Assembly: GCA_010909165.1 (NCBI GenBank)
Contig: VJWM01000044.1
Coordinates: 1,302,001-1,366,000 of the forward strand
Length of the DNA stretch: 64,000 bases
Source of the DNA: Anthoceros angustus
Lineage: Eukaryota > Streptophyta > Anthocerotopsida > Anthocerotales > Anthocerotaceae
Reading direction: 5' to 3'
This document shows positions 33,433-45,497 of the stretch, one piece after another. Positions within the stretch are counted from its first letter, which is position 1, and each line of letters starts with the position of its first letter. The notes beneath the pieces were generated by a model. That model was given only the letters and a program-made list of their open reading frames with translations. It did no database searches and had not been told where the DNA came from. A program made the position numbers and the translations under genes.

Positions 33433-33456
33433 CATTTTGGCCGTTGCGGGAATGAA
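33433..33456 (+). promoter_or_regulatory. Gypsy primer-binding site region, Asp-tRNA type (degenerate)
   Basis: Directly after the 5' LTR comes TTTTGGCCGTTGCGGGAA, which resembles the TGGCGCCGTTGCCGGGGA site of Athila-type elements with small deletions. Confidence 0.6.
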
Positions 33457-33704
33457 ATCGGTCCGTGCGCAAAGTGCGTCCTTAGGAAGAGAAGGTAAGT
33501 GAATGCGTGGCGGTCGGCGGCGGAGTGAACCGTCGGGAGGATCGGACGTGGTCACCTCGCGTGCTCTCCGAGCCGGAGAGGAGAGCGTCAAACCCAACGA
33601 GAGCACCGTCGATCGGAGGAGGAGAACGTGGTCGGTGTCGGACCAAGGCGAGTACGGGGTGCGAGGGCGCCAACGGAAGAAGGTAGGGCGCCACGCCTAA
33701 CCCG

Positions 33705-34400
33705 ATGGCGGCCATGGCCCCTACCTCGACCAAACAAGCGTACTCCATATTCGGAGGGAAGAAGGAGCGGGATGCGGAGACCTTTGTGGAGGACTTCGTG
33801 TCCAAAGCCAACTTCAACGGAGAGGGAGGCGAGCGCTCATCCAGCTTTTCCAAGGGGTTCTCAGGGGCAAGCTCAATGGTATCGGAGAAAGTACCGACCA
33901 CCAGAATGCCCCACCCGCCTCGTTTGAAGCTTTGAAAATGCCTTCTTAGAACGGTTTCGAGGATCGACCGGGAGGTATGTATTATCAAAGTTGGAAAATC
34001 TGAAGCGAGGGAAGAAGGAGAAGCTGGGCTCGTACATCGAGCGGTTCTATGCCCTGAGGGATCGGCATCCAACCCATACCACGATGCAAGCGGTACGGTG
34101 GTTCGCGGCCGGTCTAGCCAAACCCATGGCCAGGCACGTCCTGCTGCTGGCCGAGAAGGACGTGGGCAAGGCGGTCAGAGCGGCCGAAAACTACGAGGAA
34201 TCGCTACATCAGAGGATAAAGAAATCCGCTCAAGGAGGCAAGAAGAAGAAGAAGCGGGTTCGACTCAGGAGGAAGAGTCTTGAGAGGAGGAGGAAGACCA
34301 ATCGGAGGTGTCTTGAGGAGGAGCGGTCGTCCAAGAAGAGACGGAGGTCTCTAGCGAGGAAGAGTATCCCAAGAAGAAGAGCAAGAAAGCCCGGCTAAAA
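33705..34400 (+). pseudogene. Athila/Tat-like Gypsy gag
   Basis: The first frame begins MAAMAPTSTKQAYSIF and reads FVEDFVSKANFNG. After a frameshift near 33930 the second frame reads LSKLENLKRGKKEKLGSYIERF, the gag capsid helix HPTHTTMQAVRWFAAGLAKP and KAVRAAENYEESLHQ, then a lysine/arginine-rich tail. A zinc-knuckle remnant (GNRHYSNACPYPG) lies near 34830-34865 in another frame. Confidence 0.7.
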
Positions 34401-35589
34401 GAAGCGGGGTAAGAAGGAGGTGGTGACACCGGCCGGTCCGAGAAGCTCCGGACCCGACTCCCTCAAAGGAGGTATGGCAGTGCGGGAGGACTGGAAAAGT
34501 GATAAGAGAGTAGAGGACCGCGATAAACCAGTTAAGGGGCCGAGGCGGAAAACACCGACTACGGTGCGACGCATCTCGTGTGCCGTGTGCCAGAACACGG
34601 CCATTCGAAATCAAGCGCCTCAAGGCCGGTGCATCAAGTGGACTACGAATACGAGGAGGCCGAGGAGCAATGGGAAGAGGCCTATCAGTGCAGAAGCCCC
34701 CTCCGGGCGCGATATCCCAAAACCATGTATCCGTCACCGGAGGTCCGTCAATACAACGGGCCCCACCGATGCGACCGCATGGGAGCCCTTCGTATCCTCC
34801 GTGCAGTGGTAGTCTGATGGGCTGGGAATCGCCATTACTCCAACGCGTGTCCGTACCCAGGCGGGGTAATGGGGACTTGAGTGTGGCGGCAAGCGGTGGG
34901 CATATGACGATCGCTATGTCCCAACCCCGCAAGGCAGTGCGATATGCCACACCAAGCGGAGAACCCGACCACCAACGCCACCTCCTAAGAGGCTGACCGT
35001 CAAGTCGAAGATGCTCGATTGGCGGAGTGGGAAGAGATTCCCAGTGCGAGATGGAAAAGAACAAGAAGGTACGGTGGGGGTCGAAAGGAAGGGAGTGGAA
35101 ATCTTGGAGGTGTCTACTCGTAGCCAAGGAAGGAGGCGAGAAAGGCGCCGGTGAAGAAGAACAAGGCGGAGAAGCGTCACGGGCCGAGGAAGGCAATCAA
35201 ACGGAAATACCGGCAGAGGATCCGACCGATGAAGGAGGGGCAGGCGGCTCGGAGGGATTACCCGAAGGAAGTTCTCCGTGCAGACGGGGAGAAGGGCAGT
35301 GCCTCCGCGGCGACCGATTTCCACCGGACGTAGTCGGAGGTGACCGAGATGTTGCAGGAGGAAATGCGCAAGCATCCGGAGAATACGAACAAGTGACGGG
35401 AGAGGATGAGGGGCAGCAGGATCCTCGATTGGGGTAGAAGCCTCCCCCTTTAATGTGGCGGACCGATGATGAATCGGCGGCACCTTGTGTCCTTTCGGCG
35501 AGGATAACCCGAAATCTGACAAGAGGTCCGTCGGGCCGTTAGGGAAACCCACTCGGAGCACCAAAGCCGTGAAGGGTAGCAGTGGAAGT

Positions 35590-35760
35590 GAGGGTGGTGT
35601 CCCATACGGACCAGGCGCCCGATGGTACAAGTGGAGATTTGGATGTATCATCAAGGATGTACCGTTGGACACGGGTCCGAGTCAACCTCATCACCGAAGC
35701 CACGGCACGGTGGGCTTCACATCCTTGAACCCTCAACGAAGACTCGAGAATGGCGGACAT
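35590..35760 (+). pseudogene. Gypsy aspartic protease remnant
   Basis: Contains VPLDTG followed, in the next frame, by NLITEATARW, the usual environment of the retropepsin active site. The rest is frameshifted. Confidence 0.5.
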
Positions 35761-36454
35761 GTCAAGAAGAGATCCGCGGGAGTTAACCGAGTCTTGGCCA
35801 CCATAGCGCACCCTACAAACCGGATTTTGTTGTGATCAAACCGGCGGACCATTAGGGTATGAGGTGTTGTTGGGCGGCCATGGTGGGTTGGCCCAGACGA
35901 AGCTACACTTTGGAAGGAAGGAGATTCACTTCAAGCCGTGGTGGGACCCTAAGGTGCGAGAAGGAGGTTGCTATCACGGAGCAAGGACACCTATTGTGGG
36001 CTGTGAGCACTACAGGGTATACCTCGTGGAGGACTCCAGCGGAACAAGATAGTTCAGGAGGCGTACCCTTTCGCCAAGATCCCGGGTCCGAGGAGGAGAT
36101 GGACTACCGTGGATGCCTTTGGTGCGGAAGATTGATTGTTTTGAGTAAACGCCACAACGGGCCGGAGGAAGGAAGTGAAGAGGAGGTCGGACCAGACAAG
36201 GGGAGACAAGAGTCGGACCAAGGAAGCGGACATCGAAGGAGTAACACGATTCACCTCACGAGCTCTTGAGAGAATGGGGATGCGAGAGGACGATCCCGAG
36301 AGGAGGACGAGGGGTTTGGGCCGAGGCACGAGAACGGGGAGGCAGTGAACCCGGACGACGTGGAAGAAGTGGAGGTCCGGCCAGCAAATTCAAGTTTAAG
36401 AAAGGCATGCCTCCGGACTGAAGGAAGGACTAAAGCACTGGGGAGTTTTGCGAG

Positions 36455-37291
36455 GTGTTCGCCTTCAAGGTCACGGACATGAAGGGCATTCCGAAGAAGT
36501 GGGGAGAGCATAAGATCGATTTGAAGCCAGGAGCGGTGCCAGTCCGAATCCGACAATACAAGCTCAACCCCAAGTATTCGATCAAGGTGAAGGAGGTCCT
36601 TGATAAGTACCTGGAGGCAGACATCATTTTCCCCATCGTCAACAGCGAGTGGGTCGCGCCGATTGTGGTGGTTCCCAAGAAACAGCCAGGACAAATTCGG
36701 GTATGCCAAGATTGGAGGAAGCTCAACGCCGCAACGGAGAAGGACCACTTCCCGATGCCATTCGTAGACGACATTTTGGACAAGGTGGCTGGACGGACTA
36801 CTTACTCCTTCCTGGATGGCTACTCCGGATATAACCAATTGCACCTAAGGGAGTCGGACTGGGACAAGACGACCTTCACTACGGAGTGGGGTACGTTTGC
36901 CTACAAGAGAAGTGCCTTTGGGATGACCGGAGCGCCAGGGTCGTTCATGCGTATGGTGACCAACGTCTTCCGTGACTTCCTGAGGGACTTCATGGAGATA
37001 TTCCTGGATGATTTTTGTGTGCATGGGGAGCAGGACAAACACCTTGGGCATCTAAGAAGGTGCTTGGAGCGCTGCCGGGAGACTCAATTGAGCCTACACC
37101 CGGAGAAATGCTACTTTGGAATGACGGAGGGAATCTTGCTGGGACATCGGGTGTCGGCGCGGGGAATCGAGGTGGACCAGGACAAGGTCCGGTCATCCAT
37201 CTCTCCACCCGCGAACCTAAAGGAGCCGAGAGGTTTCACAGGAATGGTGGGATACTACCGGTTTATTAAGGACTTTGCGAAGAGCGGCTAA
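36455..37291 (+). pseudogene. Athila/Tat-like Gypsy reverse transcriptase
   Basis: An open 278-residue stretch, the best preserved part of the element. Blocks: VRIRQYKLNPKYS, SEWVAPIVVVPKKQPGQIRV, DWRKLNAATEKDHFPMPFVDD, YSFLDGYSGYNQLHL, TTFTTEWGTFAYKRSAFGM and the active-site box as FLDDFCVHG, then LLGHRVSARGIEVD and GFTGMVGYYRFIKDFA. TTFTTEWGTFAY and DDF are typical of the Athila/Tat branch rather than chromoviruses. The frame ends where RNase H should begin. Confidence 0.85.
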
Positions 37292-37296
37292 GTTGG

Positions 37297-37794
37297 ATGT
37301 CTGCGGAAGGAGGAGGTTTGGACAGTCACGGAGGCGAGAGGAGGCCTTCGGATTCTGAACACCTTGGTAAGCGCACGGTTCTAAGAGGACCGGATCGAGC
37401 AGAAATTTCATGTGTATGTAGATGTGTCCGCTTTGCTATCGGAGTAGTCTTGAGCGGAAGGACGACAAGCGGGATTATCCGTATACTACTGACGACGGCT
37501 CACCCACACGCGAAAATACACAACTGGGCCAAGCCGGGTATGGTATATCTTGTCAAGAAATTCCGACACTACCTACTACCCAGTGAGTTTGTGTTCTATG
37601 TAGACCACTTTGCGCTGAAGCATCTGGTGAATAAGGCGGACCTGTCCGGACGGATAGCAAGGTGGATATTGTTGCTGCAGGAGTTCACGTTCGAAGTGGA
37701 AACAAGACAAGGGAGGCAGCACCAAAATGCAGATTTCCTGTCACGATTGAAAACAGGAGGTGTTGAGAGATCAGGAAGATGCGTTCCCGGATGA
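37297..37794 (+). pseudogene. Gypsy RNase H region
   Basis: Reads FYVDHFALKHLVNKADLSGRI where the family has TDH-x-ALK-x-L, then ARWILLLQEFTFEVETRQGRQHQNADFLSRL. The first half is scrambled by frameshifts. Confidence 0.75.
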
Positions 37795-38099
37795 GACATT
37801 GGTTGCCGCAGTAAAAGTACAACCGGAGGAGCCCAGCCGACCGAACCCCAAGCTACGAGGCGGCCTTAGCGAGCGGAGAAGGGAGGGGCCGCGGTCGTCC
37901 GACCCTCGAAGAAATAGAGCGGTACCTGGGAATGGAGCTTCCGAAAATCGACTCGTGGGAGAGGAGGCATTCGTGCACTATGCTCGACCCTTGAATGTAC
38001 AACGGTGTGTGTTCAAATTAGGGCGGACGGAGTAGAACGAAGGTACTTGCCGGAGCAGGAGGCGGTCGTCGAGGAATGCACGAAGGATTGGGGTGGACA

Positions 38100-39050
38100 C
38101 TACGCACAGTCACCACCAAAAGATTTGAAGCGGATCTTGGTGGCCAACAATGTATGGGGACACCCACCGGTTTGTGAAGAAGTGTGATGCTTGTCGTGGA
38201 TCGGAAAGCCAACCCGACGACACGGTGGCCGCTAGTACCGATATTGGCACCGCACCTTCGAAAAGTGGGGTATTGACTTTGTTGGACCTATCTGACCTCG
38301 ACAAGACACACACAAAGGAGATACATCCCGGTGGCAGCGGACTCGCACCCGGTGGGTAGAGGCGGTGGCGACAACGGACTCGCAAATCGTGGCCAAATTC
38401 CTGTACGAGAACATCATAACCCGATACGGATGTCCGCTGCAGTTGGTAAGTGATAGGGGAACCCATTTCCTTAATGATGTGGTGGCCGCCATGACGGAGT
38501 ATTTCGGCATCAATCATCGCAAGACGGCACCCTACAATCCTAAGGCCAATGGGCTGACAGAGAAGACAAATGGGCTCATCTGCAGGATCTGAATAAACTC
38601 ACGATGAACTACGCCCATGGGGATACCAAGCGCCATCCGCATGGGCGTTCGGACAGAGAAGGTGACCACACGGACCCCTTCTTGACCTACGGACACTCTC
38701 CGTAATGCCGGTGAGTTTGAAGTGCCCACTTTTCGAGTAATGATGGAAGGGAGGCGGAGGAGGAAAGCCGGAGCGACTCTTGGGGTTTGTCGACACGGAG
38801 GAGAAGCTCGGTGAAGATGCATTGGTGCAAAACCAAAAGATTTGGCACGATCGCGAATCGAGTATGTAAAGGAAGGGACTGGCCCTCCTTTATGATAGTC
38901 GTCACATGCATTTTCGAGCAAACTTCACGAGATGGATGGGTCCGTACCAAGTGGTGCAAGTATATGACAACGGGTCCGTCCATTCTGACTAGATGGAGAG
39001 CTGCCCACTCGGGTAACGGGTGGCGGGTGAAGAAGTATCATGCTTAGTGT
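38100..39050 (+). pseudogene. Gypsy integrase remnant
   Basis: KKCDACRGSESQP preserves the second Cys pair of the zinc domain. A frame at 38365-38592 reads TTDSQIVAKFLYENIITRYG, LVSDRGTHFLND (catalytic Asp) and INHRKTAPYNPKANGLTEKTN (catalytic Glu). The C-terminal part (to 39050) survives only as frame-shifted fragments such as FRANFTRWMGPYQVVQVYDNGS. Confidence 0.75.
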
Positions 39051-39061
39051 TGGCGGAGGCA

Positions 39062-39081
39062 TGTGAGATGAGAAGGGAGTA
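39062..39081 (+). promoter_or_regulatory. Gypsy polypurine tract
   Basis: GAGATGAGAAGGGAGTA immediately precedes the 3' LTR start TGTGGGC, as expected for second-strand priming. Confidence 0.7.
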
Positions 39082-42000
39082 TGTGGGCTATGCACTTCCC
39101 TGGGGAGTTAGGAAATAAGTAGGGTTTCTGTTTTTTTTTAGGATTGAAGGATAAATAAGGCGGAAAAGGAGGAATAAATTGGGGTAGCGCTCTGGACGAG
39201 GCTCCGGAGTATACTCCGGACTCTGGAGTGAACAACGGACCCCGGTACCACTATGGCAAGCTCCGGACTATGCCGGAGTAACGGGATAAGTCCGGAACCC
39301 ACTCCAGGTCAAAATAGGATAAATGCGAAAGTAACCTAGGAGGTGGGCGTGAGGATGACGAGGCGGCGCCACGTGGGCGGCCCCGAGTGGAGGTCGGGCA
39401 TGCAGAGGCAGGCCGTAACCTTGCGAGGCCGTTATAGCGGTATTCACGCCCCACGGGCTGCGCGTAAGGCGCGAGCGTAGGGTCGAGTAAGCCATGCGGA
39501 CCCCAGCGATTCGGACAGGCGCCTTCCGCCCAGTTACTTCCACAAGCGGCCAAGGAGGAGGTCATTTTCGGCCTCAGACAATCCTCAGTCCCTTGCGCTC
39601 CGCAATCCGGCTCTCTGGCGTCTTTTGGGCGCCAGTCGCAAGCGTGGCGCCGTCAAGGTTGGAGCGGCGAGCGCGAAGGAGGAACATCGTGCCCGGACTC
39701 GCCCGGCCTACAGAGGAGGAGAAAGCAATGGCACCCAAAAGCCGGAGTCTGGGAGCCATGGACCCTCGTGGAGCGCAACATTGTGACCCGCTATCCGGAC
39801 TTGGCCTGGAGGAAGCGAGGGAATTGGTGCGAGTGGCATCGGGCGTGTTCCAAATGGTCGGACCTTTGACAACGTCACTCTAGTCCGGAGTTTGCGGAAG
39901 ATCTTGGCGATCAACAAGGAGGTCCGATCCAAGAACCTCCGGAGGACCAGGCGATGGACCTTGGAGGTCCCGAGGATGGCCGCCAAGGAGGAGGTCATTT
40001 GCTGCGACCTCAGACAATCCTCACGGTCCCTTGCGCTCCGCAATCCGGCTCTCTGGCTATCTTTTGGGCGCCCTCGGCTTAGAGCGTGGCGCACCGTCAA
40101 GGTTGGAGCGAGCGCGAAGGAGGAACATCGTGCCGGCGGACTCGACGGCCAGCTGACAACAAGAGGAGAAGCAATGGCACCCAAAAGCCGGGCGAGCCAT
40201 GGACCCTCGTGGAGCGCAACATTGTGACCGGCGCTATCCGGACTTCGGCCCGGAGGCGGGGGGAATTGGTGCAGGAGTGGCATCGGGCGTGTTCCAAATG
40301 GTCGGACCTTTGACAACGTCACTCTAGTCCGGAGTTTGCCCGGAAGATCTTGGCGATCAACAAGGAGGTCCGATCCAAGAACCTCCGGAGGACCCGAGGC
40401 GATGGACCTTGGAGGTCCCGAGGATGGCCTACAACCGCCCAAGGAGGAAGAAGGGGCGTGGTGCGAGCCCCTTAAGGCGAAGGGAAGATAGGGCCGCCAC
40501 GGCGATGTTGAGGCTGGGCAACGGACAACCAACGGATGGTTGATATCCGATCTGGCCGGGCGGTCGAGTAAGGCGGTAGCCGGATCATTGTCCATTGGAA
40601 CACTGCTCACCAAGGTGGATCACCTTGGTGATAACCTGCTGGTATTCTCGCATGCGCTCGGTGGAAGGCGACGGGAAGGATTATCTTCGCCGGTTCGATC
40701 GAGGCACGCAAGCTAAGGAGCGAAGCCCTCGCCATCGGTGACCCCATACGATTCATGTATGGGGACATTTCGAGCTCTGAAGGAGGGAGAGCTTGAGCGC
40801 TCGGAAGGGGCTGGAGGCCCTGAGTAGGCGTGCAAGGGCGAGGTGGGGGTCGTCCTTCAAGACCAAGCGGACTCGGGAGGAGGGGCGGAGGATTCCGGAC
40901 TCCATACGTGGGCGAACCCCTCACCACCTGTGGAAGTTTGGGAGGCGATTCCCCTTCCCTCCTTTTGGTGCCCCTCCGAGCGGTAGCCGAGAGGAGGCGA
41001 TGGAGGGCGTTGGCGGCTCGGCACCCAGCAATGACCAACAACCACGGCTGCGAGCCCCGACGAACTCAGCGGGAGCCGAGGCGGAAGGCGGTGCCTGGCA
41101 CCTCGGAAGGTGCAGTACCCTTACCCCACCTTGCAGAGGTGAGGCGGTGAGGAGGCGAGAAGGGACGTGGCCCAAGGAGGAGGTCAGCGGCCCACCCGAG
41201 CCAGTCCCTCCCGAGGAAGGGGCAAAAGAGCTTGCTCCGGACCCCTCACCTCCTCCGAGCCCCGACGAACTCGGGAGCCAAGAGGCGGAAGGCGGTGCCG
41301 CCTACCAACGCAAAGACCGGGAGTGCCGATTCTTACCCCCCACGGAGTGGCAAGAGGTCAAGAGGCGAAGGAGGAAGAAGGGGCGTGGCCCAAGGAGTGG
41401 AGGTCACCGGCAGCCCCCCACCTCGAGCCGGCCTCCCCGTGAAGGGGCAAAAGAGCTTGCTCCGGACCCCTCACCTCCTCCGAGCCCCAGAGAAAGAGGG
41501 CACAAAGGAGTTAGAGGCCAAGAGGGCCAAGAGGGTGAGACTCGGACCTCACCACTCGGGACCGAGGGTCCCGATTAGGTCCGAGAACCCCTCGGACTTA
41601 CTCGGGGCTGCGGTATGGAGGTCCTTGGCGGACCGAGAAATGCCGGCTCCCACTACGGACTTTGTGGGGGCCTCACCAGCGGCGGCCGTGGAAGAAACAC
41701 GGCGAGTCCTGGCTACCGTCATGGACGGAATGCTTTGGGGTCTCTGTGGTGTGAGAAGACCCAGGAAGTGGAGGCCACCCGGAGGAGGATGGTGGAACTC
41801 CAAGAGCAAGTGAAGGCGGCCCAGGGGGCAAAGGAAAAGGCGGAGTCCCTCGCTCGGATCGAGGAAGGGAAACGCCGGGTGGCGAGCCGAGGCCGGTTCG
41901 GGCCGGGCCAAGGTTCTTCAACGGCTGAAGCAAGCTCGAGGCCCAAGCGGGCGGAGGACCCGAGGCGATGGACCTTGGAGGTCCCGAGGATGGCCTACAA

Positions 42001-45000
42001 CCGCCCAAGGAGGAAGAAGGGGCGTGGTGCGAGCCCCTTAAGGCGAAGGGAAGATAGGGCCGCCACGGCGATGTTGAGGCTCGAACGCAGCGGACAACCA
42101 ACGGATGGTTGATATCCGATCTGGCGACGGTCGAGTAAGGCGGTAGCCGGATCATTGTCCATTGGAACCTCACCAAGGTGGATCACCTTGGTGATAACCT
42201 ATATTCTGCATGCTCGGAAAGAGCGGGGGGAAGGATTATCTTCGCCGGTTCGATCGAGGCACGCAAGCTAAGGAGCGAAGCCCTCGCCATCGGTGACCCC
42301 ATACGATTCATGTATGGGGACATTTCGAGCTCTGAAGGAGAGCTTGAGCGGGCGCTCGGAGAGGCCCCCAGTAGAGCGTGCAAGGGCGCCCGGTGGGGGT
42401 CGTCCTTCAAGACCAAGCGGACTCGGGAGGAGGACGGCGGAGGATTCCGGACTCCATCGTGCGAACCCCTCACCACCTGTGGAAGTTTGGGAGGCGATTC
42501 CCCTTCCCTCCTTTTGGTGCCCCCCTCGAGGCGGAGGGAGGCGATGGAGGGCGTTGGCGGCTCGGCACCCGGAGACAGCCAACAACCACGGCGGGCTGCC
42601 GAGCCCCGACGAACTCAGCGGGAGCCGAAGGCGGTGCCGCCTACCAACGCGGCACCTCGGAAGGTGCAGTACCCTTACCCCACCTTGCAAGAGAGGCAAG
42701 AGGCGGTGGGAGGCGAGAAGGGGCGTGGCCCAAGGGCAGGAGGTCATCAGCGGCCACCCAGCCGGTCTGTCCCGGCGGAAGGGGCAAAAGAGCTTGCTCC
42801 CGGACCCCCTCACCTCCTCCGAGCCCCAGGAGAAAGAGGGCACAAAAGGAGTTAGAGGCCAAGAGGGCCAAAGAGGGTGAGACTCCGGACCTCACCACTC
42901 AGGACCTGAGGGTCCTGATTAGGTCCGGAGAACCCAGTCCGGACTTACTCCGGACTGCGGTATGGAGGTCCTTGGCGGACCGAGAAATGCCGGCTCCCAC
43001 TACGGACTTTGTGGGGGCCTCACCAGCGGTGGCCGTGGAAGAAACACGGCGAGTCCTGGCTACCGTCATGGACGGAATGCTTTGGGGTCTCGTAGTGCGG
43101 AGAAGACCCGAAGTGGAGGCCACCCGAGGAGGATGGTGGAACTCAAGAGCAAGTGAAGGCGGAGGGGCAAAGGAAAAGGCGGAGTCCCTCGGATCGAGGA
43201 AGGAAGCGCCGGGTGGCGGTGAGCCGGCGGTTCAGAGGCCGGGCCAAGGTTCTTGTGTCTGACAGTGGAAACAAGCTCGAGGAGGCAGCGGGCGGAGGAC
43301 CTTCTGAGCGAGGCGGAAGAGGCCGGGCACAAGCAGAGAGCTCGGGACTGGCGGAGGCGGCTAGCGGCGCCAAGTGGGCGAGGCCGTAAGGCGGCGAAGG
43401 AGCCGCGGCAAGCGGCGGGATCACTGACGTGATCGGGCCGGTGGAAAGAGTCGGAGGCTAACTCGAAGGCCGCACAGGCGGCTATGGAGCAGGCAAGGGC
43501 CAGCACTCGGGAGATAGGGATCTCCGAGTACAGCTGCAGGAGGTAGAAGGGAGGCGGCAGCAGATGGAGGACAGCAAGGACACGCTGGAGCTACAACTCC
43601 AAGATGCGTCGGAGCAGCAGGTGATTCTCAACGAGAGAATCCACGACTTCGAGCACGAAGCAGTGCCTCCGGCTCCGTCTGAAGACGGAGGAAAATCGGC
43701 GACTATCGAGTTGGGCGTTGCCGAGCTCTGAGGAGGCGGAGGAAGTCCGAGTCGGACGGAGGTATCCGACCGCCTGGAGAGGAGGCGGAGCTAAAGGCCG
43801 AATGAGCGGAGGGCGAGCCTGGAAGCGAGAAAGAAGCTGGTCCGGTGAGAAAGGCGGAAGGAGCAGCTGCGCTATGGCGGTAAGTGGCGATGGAAAGGAA
43901 GCAGCGGGGCTGGGCGGGCAACAGCAGTGGCGGGAGGTGACCGAGGCCGCCCTTGTAGCCTCACGTGATACTGACCCGGCTCCACCAATCTGGCGGAGAG
44001 GTGGCCCAACAAGCGGCCGACTCCGGAACACTTATGGCGGAGGGAGTATCGGGTGCTCGGGCACCGTGGAAGAGGCAATTCAACAAGTCGATTCGGACTT
44101 TGCCTATTACCACGAGCTCCTGGCGTAGAAGCCTCTCGGCGGCGCGCAGACGGACCCACGGAAGGCTCGAGGAGATGAAGGCCACGGGGGCGGCCAGGAC
44201 CCTAGTGGCCCTGTTTGGAGATACGGAGCGGCGGAGAGGAGCAACCGGAGGAGGCGAAACGAGGAGGCGGATGCGGCGAGGTAAGCACCCGCACCTCACC
44301 ATGGAAGGAGGGGCCAGCGAGTCACTTGAGGCGATCGAGGAGGAGGACTTGAGGAGAGCCACGGAGGAGTCCGTGAGGAGGAAACCGGGTGGGCGTGAGT
44401 CGGACTTTGTCCGGACCCGGAGGCCGGACCACAAGTCCGGACCTCGGTAATAAGTCCGGACCAAGTCCGGACCCCGTCGTCGGACCACGAGGTCCGGACC
44501 CAGACAAGGTCGGACCTAGCCGGCGGACCCGAAATAAGCCGGACTCACGAGTTCGGGAGTCGAGACAGACCTCGAGGACCGGCCGGCAAGAAGGAGGAGC
44601 CCCCGCCGACTTACGCTAGGGGAGCCGATGGCGGGTGGCCCCGTGAAGGACCCGAGGAGGCCGGGGAGGATGACGTCGTGGTAACGGCGGTTGTCGAGCC
44701 AGAGCTCGAGGATTCGGGAGAGAGGGGCCCGCCTCACGGATCATCCGATTGGGTGCACCACAAGCTGTCGGGGATTGGACCACCCATTCCGAGGGGCCAG
44801 GACCTTCCAGCCCCTGGCGAAGGAGATAGGGGATAGGTGGTAGGCGGCCGATTAGGGTATACCGGCTGTCACTCGAATAGGGGTGTAATAAGACGCCACC
44901 TTGGGCGCGATATAAGAGGGTGAGGCTCTAGTAAAGCATCTTTCTCTTGGTGTTGATGCGCGTTCTTGCGGACCTTTGTGAGTCTTCTTGCTAACGTGAG

Positions 45001-45497
45001 TCTGAGTCACGAGCACGACTCGGGAGATTGATCAAGGTCCCGTGGCGGACTTAGCAGCGTTGTGGTGTGTGCGGGGAAGGGTGGCGGTGATCCGTGCTCG
45101 TCCGGAGCCAGCGGTCCGACAGCAATTTGGGCAACGTGGAGGAGGAACTCGGGAGGTGTTGTGAGCCGGACGGAGGCCCAGCGGAGCAGCGGAGGAGGTC
45201 CGGCTGCGTAACCAGCGTCTTTTCTAAGGCGAAGAGTGTAGCGTGAGAGGAGAGAGGAAAGGGCCGGATGCGTGAAGGATGTATGTGAACGATACGGACG
45301 ACGGGTCCTTAAACGTTTAGCCATCACTGTCTGGTGAAACGTTGTGAGTAGTTAGGAGTATGTGTGTGAGTTGGGGGTGAGCAGGCGCTAAGGACGGTAA
45401 GAATCACGAAAGCCGTGCAGCCTATCATTCCCTTGAGACGGACTTCTTCCTACAACGACACGGGATTAGGGCGCCCGTGGCCACGCAAAGTCCGCCA
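39082..45497 (+). repeat. Gypsy 3' LTR (6.42 kb, with internal duplications)
   Basis: It is the counterpart of 28143-33432 but 1.1 kb longer. Extra length comes from internal duplications: 39549-39978 is repeated at 39985-40430, and 40430-40960 is repeated at 41960-42490. A TCCGGACC cluster lies at 44400-44530. Confidence 0.9.
44911..44920 (+). promoter_or_regulatory. probable TATA box of the Gypsy LTR
   Basis: GATATAAGAGGG lies about 590 bases before the LTR end, upstream of the conserved block AGTAAAGCATCTTTCTCTTGG. The 5' LTR has a mutated version, CAGATAAGAGGG. Confidence 0.45.

Larger units (their letters stand above)
28143..45497 (+). mobile_element. Athila/Tat-like Gypsy retrotransposon with giant LTRs, nested in Copia integrase
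   Basis: A 17.36-kb plus-strand element. LTRs are 28143-33432 and 39082-45497; both start TGTGGGCTATGCACTTCC and end AAAGTCCGCCA. Target duplications CTGTG (28138-28142) and CTCTG (45498-45502) flank it and, when collapsed, restore the Copia frame KHKAE-SFTCLKDHW. The internal region encodes gag, protease, RT, RNase H and integrase in plus orientation. The element is broken by many small indels. Confidence 0.93.

Noticed and set aside
33304-33498. Short cysteine-rich plus-strand frame at the LTR/internal boundary
   Set aside because: It spans the LTR end and primer-binding site, so it is not a gene.
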